Positions 1-8,393 of a stretch of DNA of 64,000 bases are shown here, in pieces. The first letter of the stretch is position 1, and every line of letters begins with the position of its first letter. The notes below the pieces were generated by a model that was not told where the DNA came from, searched no databases, and saw only the letters and a program-made list of their open reading frames with translations. The position numbers were made by a program, and so were the translations under genes. The stretch is from Actinoplanes utahensis (GTDB lineage: Bacteria; Actinomycetota; Actinomycetes; Mycobacteriales; Micromonosporaceae). The stretch spans positions 43,583 through 107,582 of the forward strand of contig NZ_BOMZ01000107.1 of the NCBI RefSeq assembly GCF_016862455.1, read 5' to 3'.

Positions 1-14
1 GTCAAGACACTTCC

Positions 15-332
15 GTGAGCAAGGAACGTGCCCGGCGGCGGGCCGAGCGGCTCGCCGTCCTGGACCGGGAGAAGGCCGCCCGCGCCCGGAGAGTGGCCCG
101 CCGGGACCGTCGCCGTGCCCTCGTGAAGAGACTGAAGCCGCGTTTCGGCCGGGACGGCCGGATCTACCACCGCAGCCGGCGGCAGCGGATCGGCATCGTG
201 GTCGTCACGCTGCTGGCCGTCGCCGCCGTCTGGACGCTCGTCCCAGAACTCGGCCTCCGCATCATCCTCACCGCCATGCTCGTCCTCGCCGTGCCGGCCC
301 TCGTCGTCGTGGTGCTCGGCCGCCGCCCCTAG
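15..332 (+). CDS. Small basic membrane protein, unknown function
   Basis: A 105-residue protein that I cannot assign to a family. Residues 1-60 are extremely rich in Arg and Lys and probably face the cytoplasm. Two hydrophobic segments follow (about residues 60-78 and 82-101), separated by only a few residues, so a short hairpin-type membrane anchor is likely. The GTG start at 15 is the first available; the upstream ribosome site lies outside the window. It ends 17 bases before priA and is probably co-transcribed with it, in the slot where actinobacterial his operons often carry a small membrane protein. No catalytic motif is visible. Confidence 0.7.
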   Translation: MSKERARRRAERLAVLDREKAARARRVARRDRRRALVKRLKPRFGRDGRIYHRSRRQRIGIVVVTLLAVAAVWTLVPELGLRIILTAMLVLAVPALVVVVLGRRP

Positions 333-349
333 CGTTCGTCTGGAGAGAC

Positions 350-1069
350 ATGACCCTGCAACTCCTTCCCGCCGTCGACGTCGCCGACGGTCAGGCCGTC
401 CGCCTGGTCCAGGGCGCCGCCGGTTCGGAGACCGCCTACGGCGACCCCCTGGAGGCCGCTCTGGCCTGGCAGAACGACGGCGCCGAGTGGATTCACCTGG
501 TCGACCTGGACGCGGCGTTCGGCAAGGGCTCGAACGCCGAACTGCTCGCCGAGGTGGTGCGCCGCCTCGACGTCAAGGTGGAGCTGTCCGGCGGCATCCG
601 CGACGACGCGTCGCTGACCCGGGCCCTCGCCACCGGCGCGCAGCGGGTCAACATCGGCACCGCCGCCCTGGAGGACCCGGAGTGGTGCGACCGGATCTGC
701 GGCGAGTACGGCGACCGGGTCGCGATCGGCCTGGACGTGCGCGGCCGGACCCTGTCGGCGCGGGGCTGGACCCGGGACGGCGGCGACCTGTACGAGGTTC
801 TCGCGCGGCTGGACAAGGCCGGCGCGTCCCGGTACGTCGTCACCGACATCACCAAGGACGGCACGCTGAAGGGCCCGAACCTGGACCTGCTGCGTGAGGT
901 GTGCGCGGCCACCGACAAGCCGGTCATCGCCAGTGGCGGCGTGTCGAGCCTGGACGACCTGCGGGCCCTGGCGACGCTGGAGCCGATCGGGGTGGAGGGC
1001 GTGATCGCGGGCAAGGCGCTGTACGCGGGCGCGTTCACCGTACGAGAAGCGCTTGCCGTTCTCGGTTGA
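350..1069 (+). CDS. priA: PriA, bifunctional HisA/TrpF-type phosphoribosyl isomerase
   Basis: A 239-residue single-domain TIM barrel. It isomerises ProFAR to PRFAR in histidine synthesis and, in actinobacteria, also phosphoribosyl anthranilate to CdRP in tryptophan synthesis. The N-terminal motif LLPAVDVADGQAVRL carries the first catalytic Asp (about residue 11) and IGLDVRGRTLSARGW carries the second (about residue 130). Phosphate-binding loops SGGIR and ASGGVSS are present. The motif LSARGWTRDGGDL is typical of PriA rather than enterobacterial HisA. No separate trpF is found near the trp genes at 25-31 kb, which fits dual function. The 3' end overlaps the convergent LysR gene by 35 bases. 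The dual activity is inferred from the actinobacterial family. Confidence 0.93.
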   Translation: MTLQLLPAVDVADGQAVRLVQGAAGSETAYGDPLEAALAWQNDGAEWIHLVDLDAAFGKGSNAELLAEVVRRLDVKVELSGGIRDDASLTRALATGAQRVNIGTAALEDPEWCDRICGEYGDRVAIGLDVRGRTLSARGWTRDGGDLYEVLARLDKAGASRYVVTDITKDGTLKGPNLDLLREVCAATDKPVIASGGVSSLDDLRALATLEPIGVEGVIAGKALYAGAFTVREALAVLG

Positions 1070-1943
1070 TCCGCCACGCCTCGCGTAACGCCTGTTCGGC
1101 GGCCCGGATGGCGGGCCGGGCCGCTGAGGAGTCCCGCCAGGCGATGACCACTCGCCGCATCGGTGCCGGATTCAGTTCGACGATTCGGACCTTTTCCGGC
1201 AGATCGCTGCGCGCAAGCCGGGGGATGAGCCCGACTCCCAATCCCGCCGCGATCAGCGTCAGTTGAGTCTCGAACTCCCCGACCTGGAAGTCCGGGACGA
1301 CGCCCGGCAGGCGGCGGATCAGGTACTCATAGCAGACGTCGCCCGCACGGACGCCGATCCAGCGCTCGCCGCGCGCCTGCTCGAGTTCGATCTTTCCGGA
1401 CAGATGGTGGTCGTGCGGCACGACCAGGTCGGCGTGATCAAGGCCCAGCTCAGTCCGGGAGATGCCCTCGGGATAGCGCAACGCCACCTCCGGCCAATCG
1501 TCGAGCACCGCCACGTCGACATGACCGCGCCGGAGCAGCTCGAGACCCTCGTGCGGATTGACCTCGATCAGCCCGATGCTCAGCGACGGATGCTCGGCCG
1601 CCAGCTTGTGCAGCGCGTGCGGCATGAGCGCCCGGCAGGCGGTCGCGAACGCCGACACGGTGAGCCGCCCGGTCACCGTGTCCCGGTGTGCGGCGAGCGC
1701 CGCCTCGGCTTCGTCCATGCCGGTCAGCACCCGCTCGGCGTGATCGGCGAGGAGCCGCCCGGCCTCGGTGAGCCGTAGTCTCCGCCCGTCCTTCTCGACC
1801 AGGGTGGCGCCGGTCTCCCGCTCCAGTTTGGCGAGCTGCTGGGAGATCGCGGACGGGGTGCAGTGCAGCGCCTGCCCGGCGGCGAGAACGGTGCCGTAAC
1901 TGGCGACGGCGTGCAGAGCCCGGAGCCGGCCCAGATCGATCAT
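1035..1943 (-). CDS. LysR-family transcriptional regulator
   Basis: A 302-residue LysR-type regulator. The N-terminal winged helix-turn-helix is clear: MIDLGRLRALHAVASYGTV leads into AAGQALHCTPSAISQQLAKL at about residues 21-40. An effector domain of about 210 residues (residues 90-300) follows. It starts divergently from an EamA exporter gene 72 bases away, the usual arrangement for a LysR regulator and its target. A perfect inverted repeat overlaps its start codon, suggesting autorepression. The ligand cannot be read from the sequence; exporter targets suggest an amino acid or metabolite. Its stop lies inside the end of priA, so the pair looks inserted into an older his operon. Confidence 0.9.
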   Translation of the reverse strand: MIDLGRLRALHAVASYGTVLAAGQALHCTPSAISQQLAKLERETGATLVEKDGRRLRLTEAGRLLADHAERVLTGMDEAEAALAAHRDTVTGRLTVSAFATACRALMPHALHKLAAEHPSLSIGLIEVNPHEGLELLRRGHVDVAVLDDWPEVALRYPEGISRTELGLDHADLVVPHDHHLSGKIELEQARGERWIGVRAGDVCYEYLIRRLPGVVPDFQVGEFETQLTLIAAGLGVGLIPRLARSDLPEKVRIVELNPAPMRRVVIAWRDSSAARPAIRAAEQALREAWRINRERQALLVR

Positions 1944-1958
1944 GTAGCGATGCTACAT
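1942..1958. promoter_or_regulatory. Candidate LysR operator (7-3-7 inverted repeat)
   Basis: ATGTAGC-gat-GCTACAT is a perfect 7-bp inverted repeat with a 3-bp spacer. It covers the ATG of the LysR gene and lies in the 72-bp divergent gap before the EamA exporter. LysR regulators often bind T-N11-A palindromes here, so control of both genes is likely. Binding is inferred. Confidence 0.55.
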
Positions 1959-2015
1959 CGACGGTGTAGGTTATTTCGCTGGTGCTTAACTGTCACGCCG
2001 GGTGAGGGTGGCCGC

Positions 2016-2900
2016 ATGAGACCGCGTGACCTCGCCCTCGCCGTCGCCGTGGCGGCCGTCTGGGGCGTCAACTTCGTCGTGATCGACACCGGGCTGGAGC
2101 ACTTCCCGCCGCTGCTCTTCTCCGCTCTGCGCTTCGGCCTCGCCGCCTTCCCGGCCCTGCTCTTCGTGGGCCGCCCGCAGGTGCCCTGGAAGTGGCTGAT
2201 CACTGTCGCGCTGGTGCTCGGGGTGGTCAAGTTCAGCCTGCTGTTCATCGGCATGCGGGCCGGGATGCCGGCCGGGCTGAGCTCGCTGGTGCTGCAGAGC
2301 CAGGCGATCTTCACGATGCTCTTCGCGGTGCTGTTCCTGCGGGAGCGGCCCCGGCCGATGCAGCTGGCCGGCCTGGGCGTGGCGGTCGCCGGGGTCGCCC
2401 TGGTGGCCACCCGGATGACCGCGAACCTGCCGGCCTTCCTGCTGCTGCTGGGCGCGGCCGCGGCCTGGGGCGTGTCCAACATCGCCACCCGCAAGGCGTC
2501 CCCGCCGGACACCCTGCGATTCATGGTCTGGGTCAGCGCGCTCGCCACCGGCCCGCTGCTGATCCTCACCCTGATCGTGGACGGGCCGGCCGCCGACCTG
2601 GCCGCGCTGCGCGCGATCGACACCGAGGCCGTGCTGGCCCTGCTCTACATCGCTCTGCTGTCGACATTGGCCGGCTTCGCCGGCTGGGGACATCTGATGC
2701 GCCGGTACGGGGCCTCGACCGTCGCGCCCTTCTCCATGCTCGTCCCGTTCTTCGGCATCGCCTCGGCCGCCCTGATCCTCGGCGAGCCGGTCCACACCGT
2801 CGACGTCGCCGGCGGGGTCCTGGTCGTCGGCGGCGTGCTCCTGGGACTGGTCAGGGCCCGGTCCGCGACCACCGAACCGCTGGTTAGGGTGGGGGCATGA
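2016..2900 (+). CDS. EamA/RhaT-type drug/metabolite exporter
   Basis: A 294-residue polytopic protein with about ten hydrophobic segments in two homologous halves, the usual size and layout of EamA-family (DMT superfamily) exporters. The start MRPRDLALAVAVAAVWGVNF is the normal N-terminus, so ATG 2016, preceded by GGTGAGGGTGGCCGC, is preferred over upstream in-frame codons that would overlap the LysR gene. The last EamA repeat contains GEPVHTVDVAGGVLVVGGVLLGL. It runs away from the LysR regulator and its stop overlaps the hisF start (ATGA), so read-through from this promoter should also transcribe hisF. Substrates of such exporters include amino acids and purines; the actual substrate is unknown. 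Confidence 0.88.
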   Translation: MRPRDLALAVAVAAVWGVNFVVIDTGLEHFPPLLFSALRFGLAAFPALLFVGRPQVPWKWLITVALVLGVVKFSLLFIGMRAGMPAGLSSLVLQSQAIFTMLFAVLFLRERPRPMQLAGLGVAVAGVALVATRMTANLPAFLLLLGAAAAWGVSNIATRKASPPDTLRFMVWVSALATGPLLILTLIVDGPAADLAALRAIDTEAVLALLYIALLSTLAGFAGWGHLMRRYGASTVAPFSMLVPFFGIASAALILGEPVHTVDVAGGVLVVGGVLLGLVRARSATTEPLVRVGA

Positions 2901-3658
2901 CGGTCGCGGTACGTGTGATTCCCTGCCTGGACGTGGACGCCGGTCGGGTGGTGAAAGGCGTCAACTTCGTCGACCTGCGGGACGCGGGCGACCCGGTCGA
3001 GCTGGCCGCCGCCTACGACGCGGCCGGCGCCGACGAGCTGACCTTCCTCGACGTGACCGCCTCCTCCGACGACCGCGGCACCATGCTCGACGTGGTCCGG
3101 CGCACCGCCGAGACGGTGTTCATCCCGCTCACCGTGGGCGGCGGCGTCCGTTCCCCGGAGAACGTGGACGTGCTGCTGCGCGCCGGCGCCGACAAGGTGG
3201 GCGTCAACACGGCGGCCATCGCCCGCCCGCAGCTGATCAAGGAGATCGCCGAGCGTTTCGGCAACCAGGTCCTCGTGCTGTCGCTGGATGTGCGGCGGTC
3301 GGCGGAGCAGCCGAGCGGCTGGGAGGTCACCACCCACGGCGGCCGCCGCAGCGCCGGGCTCGACGCGATCGAGTGGGCCGAGCGGGTGGCCGGGCTGGGC
3401 GCCGGGGAGATCCTGCTGAACTCGATGGACGCCGACGGCACCAAGGCCGGGTTCGACCTGGACCTCATCCGGGCGGTCCGCAAGGTCGTCGACATCCCGG
3501 TGATCGCCAGCGGCGGCGCCGGGGCGGTCGAGCACTTCGCGCCGGCGGTCGACGCGGGCGCGGACGCGGTGCTCGCGGCCAGCGTCTTCCACTTCGGCGA
3601 CCTGACCATCGGCGAGGTCAAGGACAGCCTGCGCGCGGCCGGGAACCCGGTCCGCTAG
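2897..3658 (+). CDS. hisF: Imidazole glycerol phosphate synthase, cyclase subunit HisF
   Basis: A 253-residue TIM barrel. With HisH it converts PRFAR and ammonia to IGP and AICAR. The family motif IPCLDVDAGRVVKGVNF carries the first catalytic Asp (about residue 12), and LSLDVRR carries the second (about residue 132). Phosphate-binding motifs VGGGVRS and IASGGAGAVEHF are present. Length and motifs are normal. The ATG overlaps the EamA stop by four bases, implying translational coupling. HisF is usually followed at once by hisI in mycobacteria and Streptomyces; here hisI lies 21 kb away. hisH is not in the window. Confidence 0.96.
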   Translation: MTVAVRVIPCLDVDAGRVVKGVNFVDLRDAGDPVELAAAYDAAGADELTFLDVTASSDDRGTMLDVVRRTAETVFIPLTVGGGVRSPENVDVLLRAGADKVGVNTAAIARPQLIKEIAERFGNQVLVLSLDVRRSAEQPSGWEVTTHGGRRSAGLDAIEWAERVAGLGAGEILLNSMDADGTKAGFDLDLIRAVRKVVDIPVIASGGAGAVEHFAPAVDAGADAVLAASVFHFGDLTIGEVKDSLRAAGNPVR

Positions 3659-3718
3659 CGCGTCGATGCCGGGTGGATCTCAGCCGCCCGGGGCGCCCGA
3701 AAGGCACCCACCGTCGTG

Positions 3719-4147
3719 TCAGCGGCCGTCGGCGAGCCGCAGGCTGTATTCGCGGACGGCGGCGTTGTACGCCTGCTCGCCCAGATCCCAGTCGGTGTAA
3801 CCGGGCTCGGCGGCCCGGTTCAGTTGCGTCTGCAGGGTCATCACCGCCGAGGACAGGCCGCTGAACGGCCGGGTCCGCCACAGCTGCTCCCCGGCCGGGG
3901 CGACCTCGATCATGTCGTCCTCCACCAGGATCAGCCCGGCCCCGGCCAGCCGGCGCACCGACTCCTCCAGGTCCTCCCGGCTCGGCACGCTGTGGTGCAG
4001 GAAATCGGCGGCGGCCAGCAGGTCGGCCAGGGTCGCCCCGGTCACCGGCAGCGCCGCGTGCAGTGCCCGGTCACGCTCCAGGCGCTCGGCGATGACCGCG
4101 GAGACGAAGATCCAAGCGTCGTTCCAGTTCCAGTCACCGGCCCCCAT
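3719..4147 (-). CDS. Conserved hypothetical protein, possible winged-helix fold
   Basis: A 142-residue protein beginning MGAGDWNWNDAW. A longer reading from ATG 4204 would overlap the neighbouring membrane-protein gene by 32 bases, while ATG 4147 leaves a 25-base gap and begins at the first sequence that looks like a folded domain, so it is preferred. Residues about 38-85 (LADLLAAADFLHHSVPSREDLEESVRRLAGAGLILVED) read like a helical winged-helix module, suggesting a small DNA-binding or adaptor protein; this is inference. It is probably transcribed with the YczE-like gene upstream and converges on hisF. I do not recognise the family. Confidence 0.65.
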   Translation of the reverse strand: MGAGDWNWNDAWIFVSAVIAERLERDRALHAALPVTGATLADLLAAADFLHHSVPSREDLEESVRRLAGAGLILVEDDMIEVAPAGEQLWRTRPFSGLSSAVMTLQTQLNRAAEPGYTDWDLGEQAYNAAVREYSLRLADGR

Positions 4148-4172
4148 GCCGCAATGATGCCGTGCCGTGGCG

Positions 4173-4811
4173 TCACCGGGAAGCGAATGTGTCCGGAAGA
4201 TCACTGCGGACCGGCTGCGGCACGGTCAGCTTCGGCAGGAACAGATGCACCAGCGGGCCGATCGACACCGCATAGGCGATCGTCCCCACGCCGACCGTGC
4301 CACCGAGCAGGAATCCGGCGCCCAGCACGGTCACCTCGATGCCGGTGCGGACGACCCGTACCGACAGTTTCGGGAACCGCGCCGCGAGCCCGGTCATCAG
4401 GCCGTCGCGCGGGCCGGGCCCCATCCGGCTGCCGATGTAGAGGCCGGTCGCGAAACCGTTCAGCAGGATCCCGCCGACCAGATAGCCGACCCGCGCCGGG
4501 ATCGCCTGCCCGGCGGGAAGCACCGCGAGCGCCGCGTCCGCGGCGAAACCCACGACGAGCAGATTGGCCACCGTGCCGATTCCCGGCTTCTGCCGCAGCG
4601 GGATCCAGAGCAGCAGCACCGGTACGCCCACGAGCAGCACGATCCACCCGAAGCTGATCCCGGTCACCTCGGAGAGGCCCTGGTGGAAGACGTCCCACGG
4701 GTTCAGCCCGAGCCCCGACTCGACCATGAGGGCAATGCTGACGCCGTAGAGAACGAGCCCGGCGAACAGTTGCGGGACGCGGCGATAGAGGTTCATGCTG
4801 CCACTCTTCAT
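4173..4811 (-). CDS. YczE/YitT-type integral membrane protein
   Basis: A protein of 212 residues (207 if the internal ATG at 4796 is used; that start has the purine run AAGAGTGG upstream). It has five to six hydrophobic helices. Motifs ESGLGLNPWDVFHQGLSE and GSRMGPGPRDGLMTG are characteristic of the YczE/YyaS membrane family. In Bacillus, yczE lies divergent from the MocR-type regulator gene yczR, and the same pairing occurs here with a 43-base gap. The function of the family is poorly defined; it has been linked to surfactin production in B. subtilis. Family assignment is firm; transport function is inferred. Confidence 0.85.
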   Translation of the reverse strand: MKSGSMNLYRRVPQLFAGLVLYGVSIALMVESGLGLNPWDVFHQGLSEVTGISFGWIVLLVGVPVLLLWIPLRQKPGIGTVANLLVVGFAADAALAVLPAGQAIPARVGYLVGGILLNGFATGLYIGSRMGPGPRDGLMTGLAARFPKLSVRVVRTGIEVTVLGAGFLLGGTVGVGTIAYAVSIGPLVHLFLPKLTVPQPVRSDLPDTFASR

Positions 4812-4840
4812 GCCAATCGGCCGGTGCTAAAGTGCCAATC
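4811..4840. promoter_or_regulatory. Direct-repeat operator candidate for the MocR regulator
   Basis: TGCCAATC occurs twice, at 4811-4818 and 4833-4840, exactly 22 bp apart, or two helical turns. MocR regulators such as GabR and PdxR bind direct repeats in divergent promoters, so this 43-bp gap probably holds the operator for both yczE-like and mocR-like genes. Binding is inferred. Confidence 0.5.
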
Positions 4841-4854
4841 CTCTGGAGGTGGCT

Positions 4855-6309
4855 ATGACGACGTCGGTTCGTGGAGACCAATTGGCCCGGTTGCTGGGGC
4901 GGTGGCATGCCCTGCCCGGCCGTCGGCGCAGCCCCGACTACGCCGCGCTGGCCGCCGCCGTCCGCGGTCTGCTCACCGACGGCCGGCTCGCTCTCGGCGT
5001 GCGCCTGCCCGCCGAGCGGGAGCTCGCCGAAGCCCTCGCGATCAGCCGCACCACCGTGTCCGCCGCCTACCGTGCGCTCCGCGAGACCGGCCACCTGACC
5101 AGCCGGCGCGGCGCCGGCAGCTGGACCACCCTGCCGCACGGCCACCGGGTCGCCTCGTCCGGCCTGTGGGCCCCCGACGACGACCTCGACATGATCGACC
5201 TCGGGGTGGCCGCCTCGGCCGCGCCGGTCGAGCTGGTGCACGCCGCCCGCGCCGCCGCCGACGACCTGCCCCGCTACCTGGGCAGCTCCGGCTACCACCC
5301 GATCGGGCTGCCGGAGCTGCGGGCCGCCGTCGCCGACGGTTACACGGCTCGCGGTGTGCCCACCTCGGCCGAGCAGATCCTCATCACCAGCGGCACCCAG
5401 CAGGCCCTCGACCTGGTGCTGCGGTTGAGCGTCCCGGCCGGCGCACCGGTCCTGGTGGAGACGCCGACCTATCCCAACGCGCTCGCCGCGCTCGCCGCCC
5501 GCCGCGCCCGGATCAGCACCCACGGCCTCGACATCGACCACGGCTGGGACGGCGAGATGCTGCTCGGCGCGCTGCGCCAGACCCGGCCGCGGATGGCCTA
5601 TCTCATCCCCGAATTCCACAACCCGACCGGCCACCTGATGCCCGCCGAGCTGCGCGAACGTCTCGTCGCCACCGCGCACTCCACCGGCACCGAGCTGATC
5701 GTCGACGAGGCTTTCGTGGACCTGCCCCTCGACGACCCGGCGATGCCGCCCCCGGTCGCCGTCTTCGACAGGCACTCCCGCGTCACCTCGATCGGCGGGA
5801 TGAGCAAACCGTACTGGGGTGGCCTCCGCATCGGCTGGGTCCGCGCGTCCGCCCCGCTGGTGCAGCGCCTCGCCGCCATCCGGGTCGGCGTCGACATGGC
5901 CAGCCCGGTCCTGGAGCAGCTCGTCGCCGTACACCTGCTGCGCCAGTCGGCGGACATCGTCGCCGCCCGCCGCGCCCAGCTGCGCTTCCGCCGCGACGCC
6001 CTCGTCGAAGCCCTGCGCGACCAGCTCCCGGAATGGCGTTTCCGCATCCCCGGCGGCGGTGTGACGCTCTGGGCCGAGCTCGACGGGCCGATCTCCAGCG
6101 CCCTCTCCCGCGCCGCCGAGGACGTCGGGGTGCGCCTCGCCCCCGGCCCGCGCTTCGGCCTGGACGGCACTCTGGAACGCTTCGTGCGCCTCCCGTTCAC
6201 CCTGGCCGCCGACGACCTCACCGAAGCCGTCCGCCGCCTCGCCTCCGTCCGCCACGATCTCGACCACGCGGCCCGCCCGACCTGGCGCACCCCGACCGTC
6301 ATCGCCTGA
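4855..6309 (+). CDS. MocR/YczR-type regulator (GntR wHTH + aminotransferase fold)
   Basis: A 484-residue MocR-type regulator. The GntR winged helix covers about residues 22-95 (LTDGRLALGVRLPAERELAE, then ISRTTVSAAYRAL). A fold-type I aminotransferase domain follows, with SGTQQALDLVLRLS, the Asn/Pro motif FHNPTGHLMP, an Asp in LIVDEAFVD and the PLP lysine in SIGGMSKPYWGGLRIGW. ATG 4855 has GGAGG five bases upstream; the in-frame GTG at 4849 overlaps that site and is rejected. It is divergent from the yczE-like gene, as Bacillus yczR is from yczE. It probably senses PLP or an amine and controls the neighbour. Confidence 0.9.
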   Translation: MTTSVRGDQLARLLGRWHALPGRRRSPDYAALAAAVRGLLTDGRLALGVRLPAERELAEALAISRTTVSAAYRALRETGHLTSRRGAGSWTTLPHGHRVASSGLWAPDDDLDMIDLGVAASAAPVELVHAARAAADDLPRYLGSSGYHPIGLPELRAAVADGYTARGVPTSAEQILITSGTQQALDLVLRLSVPAGAPVLVETPTYPNALAALAARRARISTHGLDIDHGWDGEMLLGALRQTRPRMAYLIPEFHNPTGHLMPAELRERLVATAHSTGTELIVDEAFVDLPLDDPAMPPPVAVFDRHSRVTSIGGMSKPYWGGLRIGWVRASAPLVQRLAAIRVGVDMASPVLEQLVAVHLLRQSADIVAARRAQLRFRRDALVEALRDQLPEWRFRIPGGGVTLWAELDGPISSALSRAAEDVGVRLAPGPRFGLDGTLERFVRLPFTLAADDLTEAVRRLASVRHDLDHAARPTWRTPTVIA

Positions 6310-6389
6310 CCGCAACCGGGCCACAACTCAACCCGCTCCAGGGGATGCCGATGACAGCGACGTAACCTCATCGGCTCCTCGGAGGCTTC

Positions 6390-7364
6390 ATGTCAAGCAG
6401 CAGAACGCGGCAGCGGGTTGCCGCGGTAGTCGCCCTGGCGATCGGGGCGGTCCTGGCGACAGCGCCGCCCGCCCACGCCGCAGCCCTCACCTCCGTCAGC
6501 TGGGCGACCTCCCAGCCGCAGCCGAACGCTGCCAACGTCCGCTACACGTGGACCTTCACCACCGCCACCACCAGCCCCAACGATCTCGCCGCAGTGACCA
6601 TGACGGTCCCGGTCGGCACGACGAGCGGTGTTCTCTCGGTGGCCGACTTCTACGGGATCGGGGCCGGCAGCGTGGCGCTGGTCGGCAACGTCGTGACCTA
6701 TACGGTGGCCCTCCCGGCGGCATCCATCGCCGCGGGCACCCCGATCCTGATCTCGATCGACGGATTCATCAACAGCGGCACTCCCGGCGATGCCACCAGC
6801 ACGGTCACCACGCAGGACAGCGTGGGCAACGCCACCATCGACTCGGCCGCCAGCAACACCCTGACCTTCAGCAACAGCAGCACGGCGGTCACGGTCGTGG
6901 TGCCCCGGTCGACCGCGTTCACCAGCGACACCACCGGCATCACCATGCTGATGGACCCGTCGGTGACGGCGCTGGCCACCCAGACCAGGGATGTCTCCCT
7001 GACTGTCAAGACCAACGCGATCAACGGCTACACCCTGCAGACCAGGATCAACCAGCAACTGACGACCTCGGGTGGCACGGTGCTCTCCGCGGTGGCGGGC
7101 ACGGTCGGCGCGTCGGTGCCGGCCCCGGCGGCCAACAGTTTCGGATACACCATCTCCAGCGCTTCCCGGGCCGCCGCGGTACAGGGGCAGCTCGCTACCG
7201 GGTACGCCGGATACGACCATCTGGCTCCCGCGAACATCGCGGTCTACGGCGGGGCCACGAACAGCGACACCTACGTGCTGCGCAACCGGGCGGCCGTCAA
7301 CCATCTGCAGGCGACCGGTAAGTACACCGGGTCGATCACCTACACGGTTCTGCCCTCGTACTGA
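6390..7364 (+). CDS. Secreted beta-rich surface protein with WxL-like C-terminal domain
   Basis: A 324-residue exported protein. A signal peptide covers residues 1-30 (basic start, hydrophobic core, cleavage at AHA-A). The rest is Thr/Ser/Ala-rich with no membrane anchor. Two motifs recall Firmicutes WxL domains with Tyr in place of Trp: TNAINGYTLQT (about 207-217) and the terminal YTGSITYTVLPSY, compared with the WxL ending YxxxLTWTL. The whole mature protein aligns by eye with the last 270 residues of the NHL protein at 8390-11323, for example ISIDGFINSGT against LSVGGFTNGGT. It is followed by a DUF916-like gene, the usual partner of WxL proteins. GGAGG lies four bases before the ATG. Function is inferred: cell-wall associated surface protein. 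Confidence 0.75.
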   Translation: MSSSRTRQRVAAVVALAIGAVLATAPPAHAAALTSVSWATSQPQPNAANVRYTWTFTTATTSPNDLAAVTMTVPVGTTSGVLSVADFYGIGAGSVALVGNVVTYTVALPAASIAAGTPILISIDGFINSGTPGDATSTVTTQDSVGNATIDSAASNTLTFSNSSTAVTVVVPRSTAFTSDTTGITMLMDPSVTALATQTRDVSLTVKTNAINGYTLQTRINQQLTTSGGTVLSAVAGTVGASVPAPAANSFGYTISSASRAAAVQGQLATGYAGYDHLAPANIAVYGGATNSDTYVLRNRAAVNHLQATGKYTGSITYTVLPSY

Positions 7365-7400
7365 CGGATTCCTCGTACTGACCGAAGATGGGAGGCACCG

Positions 7401-8393
7401 GTGCGGAAGCTCATGGCACTGACCGCTGTTCTGACCGCCGTTCTCGGCCTGGGGACGCCGACCGGCGTGCTCGCCGCACCGATGCCCCCGGCCCAGACCA
7501 AGACCGGATCGGCCGACTTCGCGGTCAGTACGACATCGGACCGGCTCTACCCGGACAAGAACAACGAGATCCGGACCGTGCTCACCATCGCCAACAACGG
7601 CCCCCGGGAACTCGCCGTGGAGATCCGGTCGGTGGGGGTCGACCCCGGTGACAACGGCCAGGTGTCCTTCACCGGCCGGCCCGACGCGGCGTGGTCGTCG
7701 GCTGTCGAGTACCCGAGCTCGCTGCGGCTCGCGGCCCAGGCCTACAAGCGGGTGCCGGTGACGCTGCGGGTGCCGCCGAACACGCTTCCGGACATCTACC
7801 TGCTCGGCTTCGTGGTGGAGGCGCAACCGTCCGATCCGAACGCCGGCATCCGTCTCTACCACCAGATCGGCGCGCTGGTCACCGTCGAGATCCCCGGCGC
7901 GAGCGAGCGCGAGATGGAGATCGAGGTGGACCGGGCCGCCTTCTTCCACCTCGGCGCCGATTACCAGCACACCTATGAGGTCCGCAACGTCGGGACGGCG
8001 GCGTCGCTCGGCCGTGGCCAGGTCCGGATCGACTCCCGGCTGACCCATGAAAACGTCGGCGTCTACCAGTCCAACGCCGAGCTCCAGCTCTTCCCCGCCG
8101 GAACGAAGCGGGACCTGACCTACGAGTACGAGGTACGCGGCCTCTTCCTGCTGGCCGAGCCCAAGGCGCAGATCCTGTACGGCAACGGCAACGGCATCGC
8201 CCACGTGGCGGAGGCGACCGGCCAGACCGTGCTGATCATCCCGTGGCCGACGATCATCGGCCTCTGCGTTCTCCTGGTGCTGCTGCTGTCGTACTGGTAC
8301 TACCTGCGCCGTCGCCGTGCGGCTCAGCGCCGGGAGCTCGAGGGGCAGCGGACGAGGTTCCGCCACGCTGCACGTTCGTGGCGGCCGGCGTGA
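7401..8393 (+). CDS. DUF916-like membrane-anchored surface protein
   Basis: A 330-residue protein with an N-terminal signal peptide (1-25, LAAPMPPAQ), two beta-sandwich-like modules and one C-terminal transmembrane helix (about 277-298, VLIIPWPTIIGLCVLLVLLL) followed by an Arg-rich tail. The layout (signal, beta domain beginning with LYPDKNNEIRTVLTIANNG, second domain, TM, basic tail) is that of DUF916/DUF3324 proteins, which bind WxL proteins and peptidoglycan in Firmicutes. GTG 7401 has GGAGG five bases upstream. The stop overlaps the start of the NHL gene (GTGA), so these two are translationally coupled. It probably anchors the two secreted neighbours at the cell surface. The assignment rests on architecture and context, not on a search. 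Confidence 0.65.
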   Translation: MRKLMALTAVLTAVLGLGTPTGVLAAPMPPAQTKTGSADFAVSTTSDRLYPDKNNEIRTVLTIANNGPRELAVEIRSVGVDPGDNGQVSFTGRPDAAWSSAVEYPSSLRLAAQAYKRVPVTLRVPPNTLPDIYLLGFVVEAQPSDPNAGIRLYHQIGALVTVEIPGASEREMEIEVDRAAFFHLGADYQHTYEVRNVGTAASLGRGQVRIDSRLTHENVGVYQSNAELQLFPAGTKRDLTYEYEVRGLFLLAEPKAQILYGNGNGIAHVAEATGQTVLIIPWPTIIGLCVLLVLLLSYWYYLRRRRAAQRRELEGQRTRFRHAARSWRPA

